Of a stretch of 64,000 nt of DNA, positions 18,666 to 29,227 are shown piece by piece. The stretch's first letter is position 1. Each line of letters opens with the position of its first letter. The notes under the pieces were generated by a model. The model was not told where the DNA came from. It searched no databases and worked only from the letters and a program-made list of their open reading frames with translations. The stretch is from Hanleya hanleyi (Eukaryota > Mollusca > Polyplacophora > Lepidopleurida > Hanleyidae): assembly GCA_036873755.1 (NCBI GenBank), contig JAVTVY010018829.1, positions 1 to 64,000 on the forward strand. Direction: 5' to 3'. The translations under genes and the position numbers were made by a program.

Positions 18666-19469
18666 GCCAATGGTATAAGGTAGGTTGTATATGGCAGATT
18701 CCACGATAACCTAGTCCACTAACATACATTTCCGTCAATCATTGACGGAACATGACATTTGCAACACCTATAAATTCAAAAATATCGTGAACAAACAATG
18801 TGCCCAGGCCCTGTATCATACTATCTGAAACATGTCAATGAATTGCATAAGATGTACATAAACAGGTGACCCTATGAATTCTTTGTACAGTTTTTAATTT
18901 AGCGGGACAAAACAAGAATGACATCTGCAACATTTGTGTTTTTCCGTCAAAATCTACTTTGTATATGTTCAAGAAATTTTTTATAAGACAAGCACTTGCA
19001 TATGCTCAGTGGCATTAGGCCAATTGTATTGATGTATCTGTACCCTTGTCAGTGTATGACATCACCCATGCTTTAATACACGGTCTTTTCAAAATTTTAC
19101 TAATGTCATTTCCGTCACGGGAGTTGGACGGAAATGACATTAGCAACATTTTCAAACACTTGTAGTATCCCTGTATTGTTATTTAACACACTGGCAATGG
19201 TACATATCTTAATAAGGTCAAGCTAGTATCACTGTAAATCTTTTTTTGAATAATTTAGTTGACATTTGATTTGTGGTGATTATTGCAAAAAAAAGTGTGA
19301 CGGAAATATGACATTAGCACAAATGACATTAGCAACATTTACATTTATGACTCTCTATTATACTTGGATAAGAAATATACCGAGTAAAACTGTCCCTATA
19401 CAGGGTAAAACTGTTACACAACCTTGGTGGGTTTGGCAAACATGTACATGACAAGGATTTAGTTTTTTG

Positions 19470-20930
19470 GTATTTTTACCCCTCAGCCTATTAGGCTGCG
19501 GGGTCTTGTCGTTGGCATGTACGTCCGGTTGTCCGGTCGTCCGGTCGTTCGTCCGGTCGTCAACAATTCTTGTGATCGATCTAGAAACCGAACCGTTGCT
19601 TCTAGAGACTTCAAATTTGGTATACAGAATTGTTGGGTGGTCAACCACAAGCCTATTGAATCTGGACCCGATTGGTTGGAAACTTTGGCGGCCATCTTTA
19701 ATTTATGCGAAACCATCACAGCTTTCTCATTACCAAGCTTTTTTTAGAACGACTTACCCTAGGCACACCAAACTTGCCGTGCACATCCATATGCTCATGA
19801 CCCAGAACCTTATTGAATCTGGACCCAATTGGGTGGAAACTTTGGCGGCCATCTTTAATTTATGCGAAACCATGAATCTTGTGTATCTCGGAAACCTTTT
19901 TGCTGTTCAGTGTGAAACTTTGTAGAGATTATCGATACATCAAGAAACTTTGAAGGAATGACCAAACCAGTTTCCTGATTAGGTGAAAGCCTTGGTGGCC
20001 ATGTTTAATTTATGCAGAATCTTTAATGATGTATTTCTTTGATACCATTGAAGTGTTCTATACGAAACTTCTTGTTACCAAGCTTTCTTTAGAACGACTT
20101 ACCCTAGGCACACCAAACTTGCCGTGCACATCCATATGCTCATTACCCAGAACCCTATTGAATCTGGACCCGATTGGGTGGAAACTTTGGCGGCCATCTT
20201 TAATTTATGCGAAACCATGAATCTTGTGTATCTCGGAAACCATTTTGCTGTTCAGTGTGAAACTTTGTAGAGATTATCGATACATCAAGAAACTTTGAAG
20301 GAATGACCGAACCAGTTTTCCTGATTAGGTGAAAGCCTTGGCGGCCATCTTTAATTTATGCAGAATCTTTAATGATGTATTTCTTTGATACCATTGAAGT
20401 GTTCTATACGAAACTTGGTATACAGCATCGATGTATCAAGAGACTTGACTTGCACTGAATAACCACATCAATTCTTCTGAGAGGCGGGAAGGATGGCCGG
20501 CCATTTTTAATTTATGCAAAATCATTAATGATCTCTATATCTGATACCGTTTAAGTGCTCGATATAAAATTTGGTAAACATCATCGATGCAGCAAGATAC
20601 TTATGATGAATGACAGAACTGGTTTCTCTGATTGGGTGGAAATCTTGGTGGCCATCTTTAATTTATGCAAAATCTTTAATGATATATATCTCGGATACCA
20701 TTTAAGTGTTCTATATGAAGCTTGGTATACAGCATCGATGTATCAAGACACTCGCAATGAAGATCAGTTCCTCTAAATGACCGGAAGGATAGGCGGCCAT
20801 CTTTAATTTATGCAAAATCATTAATGATCTCTTGATACCGTTCAAGTGCTCGATGTAAAATTTGATATACATCATCAGTGCATCAAGAAACTTACGATGA
20901 ATGACAGAAGTGGTTTCTCTGATTGGGCGG
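19470..20930. repeat. Tandem-repeat block with 'CGGCCATCTTTAATTTATGC' and 'CTTCAAATTTGGTATACAG' motifs
   Basis: CGGCCATCTTTAATTTATGC recurs at ~19,689, 19,847, 20,191, 20,342 and 20,794, with variants. A 345-bp direct duplication is clear: TTAGAACGACTTACCCTAGG at ~19,744 and 20,089. The leading unit (GACTTCAAATTTGGTATACA, then TTGTTGGGTGGT...CACAAGCCTATTGAA) is shared with the array at 31.48-32.49 kb. Confidence 0.8.
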
Positions 20931-21222
20931 ACTTTCTACATCACTAAGGAGCCACTGTTCAGCGACTAATGTTGTCATACTTGGAGACTTCAACAATGAC
21001 TTTGCTGTCGACTCGGCTGAAACAACCAAGATAAACGACTTCTTCCAAGAGCATGGGCTCTTTCCCTTAATCCCCACCCCAACCACAGATCTTAGGACAA
21101 CCATTGACCAGATTTTCACCAATTTCAAACTCACAGATATACAATTTGATGTCCATGAAACATATTATTCATATCACAAGGCTGTTCGGATTGCCATCCA
21201 CCCATCCTCATCCTCTGCTTGA
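20930..21222 (+). pseudogene. Endonuclease-domain fragment of a Helitron (Helentron-like) or LINE element
   Basis: The frame reads NVVILGDFNNDFAVDS, then GLFPLIPTPTTDLRTTIDQI and HETYYSYHKAVRIAI, ending in a stop at 21220-21222. GDFN is the endonuclease/exonuclease/phosphatase motif, and the TTxDQIF plus YYSYH pattern is what I associate with the endonuclease at the end of Helentron-type proteins. The upstream part of the protein is missing. It abuts the tandem-repeat block, which could be part of the same rolling-circle element. Confidence 0.5.
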
Positions 21223-21744
21223 TCACAGATGGAAAGAGACAGACAATCAACAGGTACACAGGGATTCATACAGTTATTGCTATCAAAGACTTTTATTATT
21301 GTTTAGATTATTATTAGGGTTCAAAGCCAAAATGGCTTGAAGCCTTTTGTTTTTGTTCAGAATATTTCTGTTCTGCCGCCATATTTTTCGCACACGCTAT
21401 GTCAAATATTTATTATAATCCTTCAATGCATCCAACATCCCACACTGAATTTATCATATTGTAATCTTTTACAAGCCACTGCTAAAGCATCTTCTGCATT
21501 CAACCAAATCTTTCAGGCTTTTACATGTATGCATTTTTCATTCATTGTGTACCAATATACACTGACTAAAACTGTCTGGCTGAGGGGTTGTTGCACCTTT
21601 TAGGTGCTGCCTCATGTTAACATTGCTAATGTCATTTTTTGGTTGGACGGAGAATTTGACGGAAAGGTGGACTAGGTTATCGTGGAATCTGCCATATATA
21701 TATCTATTTCTGTCGAATTACATGAAAATTTCATGGCCTGATAT

Positions 21745-22010
21745 TTAGAGCGAAGAATTCGGTCTCGCTCTACCAGACATGCCAGAACCTCAGTGAACAA
21801 TTTTTCCCATCAATTAAGACCTTGGCAAAAGCTGACCTTGCCCAACTTCCTATGTATTTCATATATGAGAGAACTACAGTCAACCCTACTAGATCACATT
21901 TTTGTTAATCTAGTTCTAAAAATACACTGATGATATTATACAATGCATGATTGCTGGGTGTAAGCAATAACTGATAGCAGAGGGTAGAGCCCAATGGGCT
22001 ATTTTTTAAA
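21745..22010. repeat. Dispersed repeat, also at 28,150-28,350
   Basis: GAATTCGGT..GCTCTAC, CTACAGTCAACCCTACTAGA, AAAATACACTGATGATATTA and AGCCCAATGGGCTA occur in the same order in both places at ~90% identity. In the second copy the segment directly follows the ~120-bp tandem array. Confidence 0.75.
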
Positions 22011-22574
22011 GGAAAAAAAACATCGTTTCTTATAGAGGATGAAATTGTTTCTTATAGAGAAATTGCATACTGAAAAGGGTGTCTTAGCATGAAGAATCAC
22101 CTTTTCAAATGTAGGAAAGAAAGAAAAGTTAAACTTGTGTGACTACATGTAGCCACACAGTGTTTGGCAGAAAAAAAAAGACACAGTGTATCATTTGTGA
22201 GTAGTACCATCCACCGTCCATCGAGCATTGACTTGTCAACGGAGTCAGTAAAACAGATATTTGTGACAGTAATGTCAACATTGACTTGTTAATGTTTACA
22301 AATACTGAAATAGAACATGGTTATTCCCTGGCTTTTTAATTCCACTTAATTTTCCCTTCGAATGTAATTATATAACATTACTTTAACTGAGTCACGACAA
22401 TCCAGTTACGCAACAAATTTGTCAGTCCGAAATTCTTATCTTGCACTATAAAGTTTGGCTGTATAGTTGGAAACAATTTCACCTCTCATGCAGAAGATAT
22501 CAAATCAAAATAAGTCTTTGGACAAAAAGATCTGCCGTACAAGATTTTTGCATGGACGATTTGATATTCCTGCG

Positions 22575-22930
22575 AAGTACAGTACAGACCTCGTCACAAC
22601 TTAAAAGTACCATGGTAGATACCGCACTGTTATCGTGATACCGTTTCAGCCTAATCACTAGACTAATTACCACCCCCCGTTGTGTCTGCATGCGCCGTAA
22701 GTGCAGACGAAACGTAGCTCCATAATATCCATTCAAGCCTTGATAGTCGACCGAGACAACAAAAGGCGCCCCGTCGTCGGGACGTGTTGACGAGCTGCTA
22801 TTCAGCCAGCTTATGTCTTTATGCATACACTCAGAAGTACCGCGATAACGGCAACAGAGCACGGAAACGCCTCTATGTTACCGCGGGAATGCCCAAGCTT
22901 ACATGTATATTATCAGCTGTGAATACAAGA
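22575..22930. repeat. Inverted copy of the sequence at 28,395-28,507, split by ~220 bp
   Basis: GTACAGACCTCGTCACAAC at 22,584 and its reverse complement at ~28,483 are followed, in corresponding order, by GTACCGCGATAAC-, GTTACCGCGGGAATGCCCAA- and ATATTATCAGCTGTGAA-type blocks. About 220 bp (22,625-22,840) separate the parts in this copy. No gene. Confidence 0.6.
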
Positions 22931-22940
22931 TACGAATACA

Positions 22941-23040
22941 GGGCTCGAAATTCCCACAAGCCCGGTAGCCGTGGCTGGGGAATTTAGAACTTGGCTGGTT
23001 GAATTTAATTCTAGAACAAGCTAACCAGCCCAACTGGCTT
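22941..23040. repeat. Possible single end of a CAGGGCTCG-type element
   Basis: CAGGGCTCGAAATTCCCACA resembles the CAGG-ended transposon termini, but no partner end was found downstream. Confidence 0.35.
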
Positions 23041-23731
23041 GTTATATTTCAAGAATTTTAGCGTTGCATAATGAAATCTACCAGCCTGGTCATCTAAGAA
23101 AGTTTTGTAGTAAATGCATGCCCTGGAATATATACTCCGCAAAAAAACTGAAGACCAGACAAACACGGAAATGGAAGGCTACGGAAATGGCATCATGCAA
23201 ATATACATGTAGCTTAAATTTATTCAAATTGATGCATCAAAAAGTTTTGTAGCCATATTTATATCTATAGAATGAGATACTCTAATGGAATAATATTATG
23301 TTTTGTTCAGAACTGTCATTATCAGGAAATACCGGTAATATACGTATCAAGAAATTCATAATGGGCAACTGAATACAGCATTTACTCAACAACAGAAATT
23401 AGACTTATTAAAAGATACATAATCAACACTAAATAATACATTAAAGTCGGATTTTAGTTAATCTTCATCAAATAGATCAAGATACGCGACAATGCCATAT
23501 ATAATTAATGAAATAATTTACTTGTAATATCGATAGTGTCGCATTAAAACAAAACCAGATTTATTGCGCATTTGAAAGATTAATGTTCATAACCGTGAAA
23601 AATGTTTGATTGACATTAAACATTATCACTTGCCAGAACCGCAAGACTCTTGGAATGATTGGCAGTTATTAATTGAAATGTACAAGACATCGAGCACCAG
23701 GACTCAGCATGAAACACTCAAAAATGAATAT

Positions 23732-24434
23732 TATAACCAGCCGTTATGTCAGTTAGTGGGGAGACTAGCTATAACGGCGCTACCACATAAATAAGAAAGT
23801 CGTAGTCCAAGTTATGTATGTACACAACCTGACTTGTCTCAGATCTTTGTGATGGGGTAAGCTCAAGAATTGACGAGAATAACTCCACAGTCAAAGTTCC
23901 AATATTTACTTCACACCGGTAGTCCAGAATATGAATATACAGTATACAAGTTTCCAAATGTATTCCAATCATCAATTCCGGCAATCCAGAAGTTCAGTAT
24001 ACAGAGTTTTACACTATAGAAATATATCCTGTAGAAAGGTGTCCTCTCGTACAGTGATATTCACTTTACAAAGTCGGAATCCGAACTGTCTATAGCACAG
24101 TCAAGGTACATATTTAAAGACTCAATAAACAATGTATTTCCTGGTAAAACAATAATTCAGGTAGCAATAAACCAGTTCAACAAGATCAGGTGCCAACATG
24201 CCATCTGTGTAAGAATGGCACTGGTCAAGTTCCCACAGCAGTGCCAGACATATGTGACTGTTACAAACAATGGGATTAACAAGAACTACATGCCTACACA
24301 GTCACAGATACAAAGGGACTAAATTACAAGGGCCAATAAAGAAATAAATACATGTCTATACAGGTAATTGATATTTGAAATGAACTAACACAATCTGTAC
24401 CGCAATTAATAAATAGAACTGTTGCTTGGTTACA
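23732..24434 (-). repeat. 3' LTR (left copy in the window)
   Basis: 703 bp; its outer end reads TATAACC where the other copy has TGTAACC. The polypurine tract lies at 24435-24448 on the minus strand. Confidence 0.85.
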
Positions 24435-24507
24435 GTTTCCTCCACTCCAACTAAGCGTTGTCCTCAACGCTTGCATAAAAACAAAATGGAATGCCAGATT
24501 TTCATAA

Positions 24508-25404
24508 CTATTTGTGATCTACAGGATGGTAGTAAGGAGGTGGGTTTTCCAACTGATTAAAACAATAATTGTCTTGCCAACTGAAATCCTCTCTAAATAT
24601 CCACTCTGGCTCATATTCTCCTACCCATTTTATAAGATATTGTTCTTTGCCTTCATGAACGCGCGAATAGCAAAACTTTTCTGGGAATTTCATAGACTGA
24701 GACTCTGTTTGTATGTCCATGCTCTCTGTAAATGCTGTATCGGCTTCAACTCTCTCTGTTTGAGTCATGCTACTGATGATAGACACACCTTTTGTTTGTG
24801 TGAAGTGATTGTTTGTTAATTTACCCTGTCTAATTCTTTCTTTTTGGTACTGTGTCGGTTTATGCATGATCGGACATCCGTGATCTGCATCTGCCAGACT
24901 TGCTTGTTTTTGTTGTATACATGTACTCTCTCTTTCACTCAGACGATATTCACTAATATATGCCACAGTTGGAACACAATTTTCTGTGTTTTCCTCTGGA
25001 TGTTTACAATTTAACATAGTCTGTGAGATTTCTTCTACTGTGTCTGCAGTTCCACTGCTATCTCTGCTCACAGAATCTGTTTCACAGGCAACTTCGACTG
25101 GATCTAAGATGTTGGCATAGTGGCTCACCTCAGGAACTGTATGAGACATACAACCGGATAAACGACCCTCAATATTTGCGTTCTTTCTCTCCAAGAAGGC
25201 TTGACGGCGTCGCTCATCTCTCTCCAGTTTAGCAGATGACCGGCGTCTCTTCCATGGTTCACATGAGGAAAGGCTTTTACTGGACCATTTAAAACAGATC
25301 TCTGTGGAGTTGCTGTCCTGATGAAGATTCCATGACACAGGTAGTTGATTCAGGCCTTTGATGATGTTCAGAGCCGTGGATGGGAGCAGCATCGTGATGT
25401 CCAT
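24508..25404 (-). CDS. LTR-element ORF with C-terminal chromo-like domain
   Basis: 298 residues from the ATG at 25404. The N-terminal part (LPSTALNIIKGLNQLPVSWN, then the strand-like STEICFKWSS) precedes a very basic, helical RRR..KLERDERRRQAFLERK stretch at ~55-75. The middle is low complexity and Ser/Thr/Glu-rich. The last ~55 residues (EKFCYSRVHEGKEQYLIKWV followed by GEYEPEWIFREDF) resemble a chromodomain: a strand with 'YLIKWVG', then 'PEWI'. I recognise no gag, protease or polymerase. The protein might bind RNA or target insertion to chromatin. It shares the LTR element's orientation and is the only substantial ORF in the interior. Confidence 0.6.
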   Translation of the reverse strand: MDITMLLPSTALNIIKGLNQLPVSWNLHQDSNSTEICFKWSSKSLSSCEPWKRRRSSAKLERDERRRQAFLERKNANIEGRLSGCMSHTVPEVSHYANILDPVEVACETDSVSRDSSGTADTVEEISQTMLNCKHPEENTENCVPTVAYISEYRLSERESTCIQQKQASLADADHGCPIMHKPTQYQKERIRQGKLTNNHFTQTKGVSIISSMTQTERVEADTAFTESMDIQTESQSMKFPEKFCYSRVHEGKEQYLIKWVGEYEPEWIFREDFSWQDNYCFNQLENPPPYYHPVDHK

Positions 25405-25502
25405 TATTTAGGGAGTTGATTATCTCAGTAGGCAGCGTCGCTTGAGAGGTATCGGGTCGAAGGGAATAACTAAGAAGGTATTCCAATGGGTTCTCCACTA
25501 TC

Positions 25503-26209
25503 TGTAACCAGCCGTTATGTCAGTTAGTGGGGAGACTAGCTATAACGGCGCTACCACATAAATAAGAAAGTCGTAGTCCAAGTTATGTATGTACACAACC
25601 TGACTTGTCTCAGATCTTTGTGATGGGGTAAGCTAGTTCAAGAATTGACGAGAATAACTCCACAGTCAAAGTTCCAATATTTACTTCACACCGGTAGTCC
25701 AGAATATGAATATACAGTATACAAGTTTCCAAATGTATTCCAATCATCAATTCCGGCAATCCAGAAGTTCAGTATACAGAGTTTTACACTATAGAAATAT
25801 ATCCTGTAGAAAGGTGTCCTCTCGTACAGTGATATTCACTTTACAAAGTCGGAATCCGAACTGTCTATAGCACAGTCAAGGTACATATTTAAAGACTCAA
25901 TAAACAATGTATTTCCTGGTAAAACAATAATTCAGGTAGCAATAAACCAGTTCAACAAGATCAGGTGCCAACATGCCATCTGTGTAAGAATGGCACTGGT
26001 CAAGTTCCCACAGCAGTGCCAGACATATGTGACTGTTACAAACAATGGGATTAACAAGAACTACATGCCTACACAGTCACAGATACAAAGGGACTAAATT
26101 ACAAGGGCCAATAAAGAAATAAATACATGTCTATACAGGTAATTGATATTTGAAATGAACTAACACAATCTGTACCGCAATTAATAAATAGAACTGTTGC
26201 TTGGTTACA
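25503..26209 (-). repeat. 5' LTR (right copy in the window)
   Basis: 707 bp, 4 nt longer than the other LTR because of an extra AGTT-type insertion near 25,633. A possible primer site beginning TGGAGAACCC lies 5 nt inside on the minus strand. Confidence 0.85.
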
Positions 26210-26214
26210 ATATT

Positions 26215-26930
26215 ACCATGAAAACGTAAATGCTTGCCCCAAGTGGGGCACTGCTTGGCAGCTATTAACAAGGCCGAAAAATACCACAGCATGGTGATCA
26301 ACGTTCACGCACTACTGTCGGCCTACATACGGAATGTTCACGCCGCTCTCTTTTCTCATAAATTTCCTTTTGAGGCGACAGATTTCGCAAAGCCGTGATT
26401 ACCGGCACTAGTCCATTACCGGTACGTCCAAACAATGGGATAATTGGGAACCCTCCGTGTACCAATGCAAGTTGGACTATTATTATAGGCGATGGTACCC
26501 TATCTGAAGCGATTTTCGGGAGAATATGCGCTAATTAAAAGCGCATCTGGCACGCTTGGAAGAAGCTTGAACATAACTGTTTTTTTCTTTACCAGTATTA
26601 ACTGACGCGGCAACATGATCATTGGGAAAATGATAAACATGCACACATGACTGTGAACACTTATCATCTGTTTTATTTAATTTAAATGAGTACCGTAATG
26701 TATCCTGAATTACTTCTGGATGTTTTCAATCCACAAAGCTGGCCTGTATTCACGCATGGCCACATGGAGCGCTAGCCTTTGTAAACATGTAAATCACCAG
26801 TCAATGGGGGTATGAAGTCGGGACTAGCTAATGACCGCGTGGAGCACCAGCCTTTGTTACCCCTCGGGCAAATTTTGGCCAGGCATTGTGAATTCATACC
26901 ACATATGTATTGGGTGAAGGGTCAGAAGCC
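26215..26930. other. No gene seen
   Basis: AT-rich non-coding sequence between the LTR element and the ~120-bp array; nothing recognisable on either strand. Confidence 0.5.
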
Positions 26931-26934
26931 TATT

Positions 26935-28110
26935 AAAAATGACTGACCTTGACCTATTTTATCAAGGTCAAATTCTAGTATTTGCTATATTTTTGGAAGA
27001 ATTAAAGCTAGGGTCTCCAAATTCATATTATATATGCAATTCGTGATTGACTAGAAGCTTATTCCAGTTGACTGACCTTGACCTATTTTTTATAGGTCAT
27101 TTACTGTTTATTATGATATAACATGAAGAAATAAAGCTAGACTTTCCAAATTAATGCTATATGCATACATCTGGCAAAGGTCCAGAGGTATACTGAAGAT
27201 GACTGACCTTGACCTATTTTATCAAGGTCAAATTATAGTATTTGCCATGATTTTTGAAGGATTGAAGCTATGGCCTGATTGACTAGAAGTCCATCCAAGT
27301 TGACTGACCTTGACCTATTTTTTCAAGGTCATATACTGTTTATTATGGTCTAACATAAAGAAATATATCTGGGCTTCCCAAATTAATATTATGTATACAT
27401 CTGGCGAAGGTCCAGAGGTGTACTGAAGATGACTGACCTTGGCGTATTTATCAAGGTCAAATTTAATATTTGCTTTATTTTATGAAGGATGGAAACTGGG
27501 GTCTCCAAATTCATATTACTTATGCAACTGGTGATTGACTAGAAGCCTATCCCAGTTGACTGACCTTGACCTATTTTTTCAAGGATTTATTATGGTCTGT
27601 CATGAAGAAATATATCTAGGCTTTCCAAATTAATACTATATGTATACATCTGGCAAAGGTCCAGACATGTAGTGAAGATGACTGACCTTGACCTATTTTA
27701 TCAAGGTCAAATTTTAGTATTTGCTGGGGACTCCCAAATTCATATTGCTTATGCAACTGGTGATTGACTAGAAGCCTATCCCAGTTGACTGACTTTGACC
27801 TATTTTTTCAAGGTCATATACTGTTTATTACGATATAACATGAAGATTATAGCTAGGCTTTCCAAATTAATAATATGTGTACATCTGGTGATGCTCCAAA
27901 GGTGTGCTGAAGATGACTGACCTCGACCTATTTTATCCAGGTCAGATTCTATTCAGTACAATATTTCATGAAAGATTATATCTACATTGCCCAAATTTAT
28001 GCCACTTATGGCTGGACCTGAAGTCTATTGAAGAATATCACTGACCTTGACCTATTTTTAAAAGGTCAAATTCTATATGATGACTGACCTTGATCTATAT
28101 TTCGAAGATA
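26935..28110. repeat. Tandem array, period ~100-130 bp, about ten units
   Basis: TGACTGACCTTGACCTATTT, with TATCAAGGTCAAATT or TTTCAAGGTCATATACTG, recurs at ~26,940, 27,060, 27,200, 27,300, 27,430, 27,558, 27,680, 27,786, 27,914, 28,030 and 28,080. Two unit types alternate, which suggests a ~240-bp higher-order unit. Single eroded units occur at ~59,655, 61,446 and 62,917. Confidence 0.85.
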
Positions 28111-28499
28111 AAAGTACTTGATTTGATTATAAGCTTTTTAGAAGAGTATATTTTGAGCTAAGAATTCGGTCATGCTCTACTAGAACATCAGGCCTTGGTA
28201 AAACCTGAACTACAGTCAACCCTACTAGATCAGATTTTTGTTAATCTAGTTCTAAAAATACACTGATGATATTATACATTGCATGATTGCTGGGTGTAGA
28301 CAATAACTGATAGCCGAGGGGTATTGAAGCCCAATGGGCTACTTTTGAAAGCTCTATCACCAGTCATTGGGGGCATGCTGTCGGCACTTTTTCACAGCTG
28401 ATAATATAACTTTGGGCAGTCCTGCGGTAACACAGAAGCGTTACCGTTCTCTGTTCCTGCGGTGTTATCCCGGTACACTTATGTTGTGACGAGGTCTGT

Positions 28500-28870
28500 A
28501 CTGTAGGCTACCATCTGCAAATTGTCCGGTAGTCAGTGAGTGAGTAAGTCCATCTGAGTCCTTTCGTCAGCAAAATAGGAAGAACCGTTGACATTAGAAC
28601 CTTGATTTTTGGCCTGAAGGTGCATTAGGGGACTGTTACCAGCAAGTTCTGAGCTGACCCACTTTTGAAGAAAATTTCTGGTGATTTTTGATGAAAATCA
28701 CTGGTGATTCTGACTTGGGCTGTGCCCATCTTAATATCGGCAGGATTTCAACTTGGGGCGGGGGGATTTCCAAGAGTTCAGTGAGCGTCGGAGTCCTTAT
28801 GCCTACCCTACTTAGTAGGTCCTGTGATGTTAGTCACACTGCCATGTTTCATGGTATAAATCAATTTTGG
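28500..28870. repeat. Dispersed repeat, also at 59,740-59,910 and 61,173-61,415
   Basis: Shared blocks: AAATTGTCCGGTA, GAGTCCTTTCGTC, AGAACCTTGATTTTTGGC, TGTTACCAGCAAGTTCTGAG, GGTGCCCATCTTAATAT-like, and GTAGGTCCTGTGA.GTTAGTC. The other two places hold overlapping parts of the same sequence. It ends about 40 bp before the splice acceptor of the ribosomal protein exon. Confidence 0.75.
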
Positions 28871-28909
28871 TAAAGTGACATTGTTTCTCTTTTGTCTTCA
28901 TTCACACAG

Positions 28910-29227
28910 AACCGGTATTAGGAATACATGTATGAGACGGACGGCCCACTGCTTGAAGGTGTGAAATCTGGTTAGAAAATGAGATTCACGAGGGTCTGCT
29001 TCGGTTACTTCAAAAAGTATGTTGACAGGGAGGTCGCCAAGGCTACCGGCGTTCTTGTAGAAACCCCAGTACAGGGCTGGAGATTCAAGAGGATAATACC
29101 CAACTATCACTTCACCGAAGACAGACCATGGACTGAAGCTGCCAAGAATGCTAATAGGCCCCGAATAAAGCGGCCTAAATTGTACCTCGAGCCCATTAAG
29201 GAGTGGACTATATTTCTAGGAGATCGG
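28910..29227 (+). CDS. mRpL24: Mitochondrial ribosomal protein L24, first coding exon (partial gene)
   Basis: A strong acceptor (TCTTTTGTCTTCATTCACAC followed by AG, ending at 28909) precedes the exon, so an upstream 5'-UTR exon is expected. Coding begins at the ATG at 28979, with an in-frame TAG two codons before it. It reads 83 codons to a donor GTGAGC at 29228 (phase 0). The end of the exon, NRPRIKRPKLYLEPIKEWTI followed by FLGDR, matches the region of mitochondrial L24 just before the KOW domain (pattern P.-hydrophobic-EPI...W..F.GD.V). The next exon should supply the 'VEILVGKDKGKQG'-type KOW motif, but I did not find it downstream in the window. Either the intron is very long or this is a partial duplicate. 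The protein would act in the large mitoribosomal subunit. Confidence 0.65.

Larger units (their letters stand above)
18693..21693. mobile_element. Nested 3-kb DNA transposon with 27-bp perfect TIRs
   Basis: The ends are GGCAGATTCCACGATAACCT followed by AGTCCAC, identical at both sides, with TATA-rich flanks that make the duplication (probably TATA/ATAT) ambiguous. Subterminal regions carry repeats of GACGGAAATGACATTAGCAA (18.73, 18.92, 19.10, 19.30 and 21.62 kb). The middle has been invaded by a tandem repeat block and a fragment of an endonuclease gene. No transposase is recognised. Confidence 0.8.
14828..21738. mobile_element. Palindromic (foldback) element with four nested insertions in its right arm
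   Basis: The left arm (14,828 to ~15,325) is inverted and repeated at roughly 90% identity, but the right copy is split into five pieces: 15,608-15,964; 17,006-17,072; 18,098-18,127; 18,666-18,692; and 21,694-21,738. The loop is ~15,325-15,607. Each gap between pieces is filled by a different element with its own inverted ends. Leaving them out restores the arm nearly base for base, for example 'GGACTAAATTA' joining 'GCTCGAAATG'. No coding potential of its own is visible. Confidence 0.85.
23732..26209 (-). mobile_element. LTR retrotransposon without gag/pol, carrying a chromo-like ORF
   Basis: Two LTRs (703 and 707 bp), ending TGTAACC...GGTTACA, flank a ~1.07-kb interior and are bounded by ATAT on both sides (23728-23731 and 26210-26213). 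The LTRs look identical apart from a 4-nt indel and a TG-to-TA change at one end, so the insertion is recent. A purine tract (GGAGTGGAGGAAAC) abuts the left LTR on the minus strand, fixing minus-strand orientation. The interior lacks protease, RT, RNase H and integrase, so it must be mobilised by another element. Confidence 0.85.
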
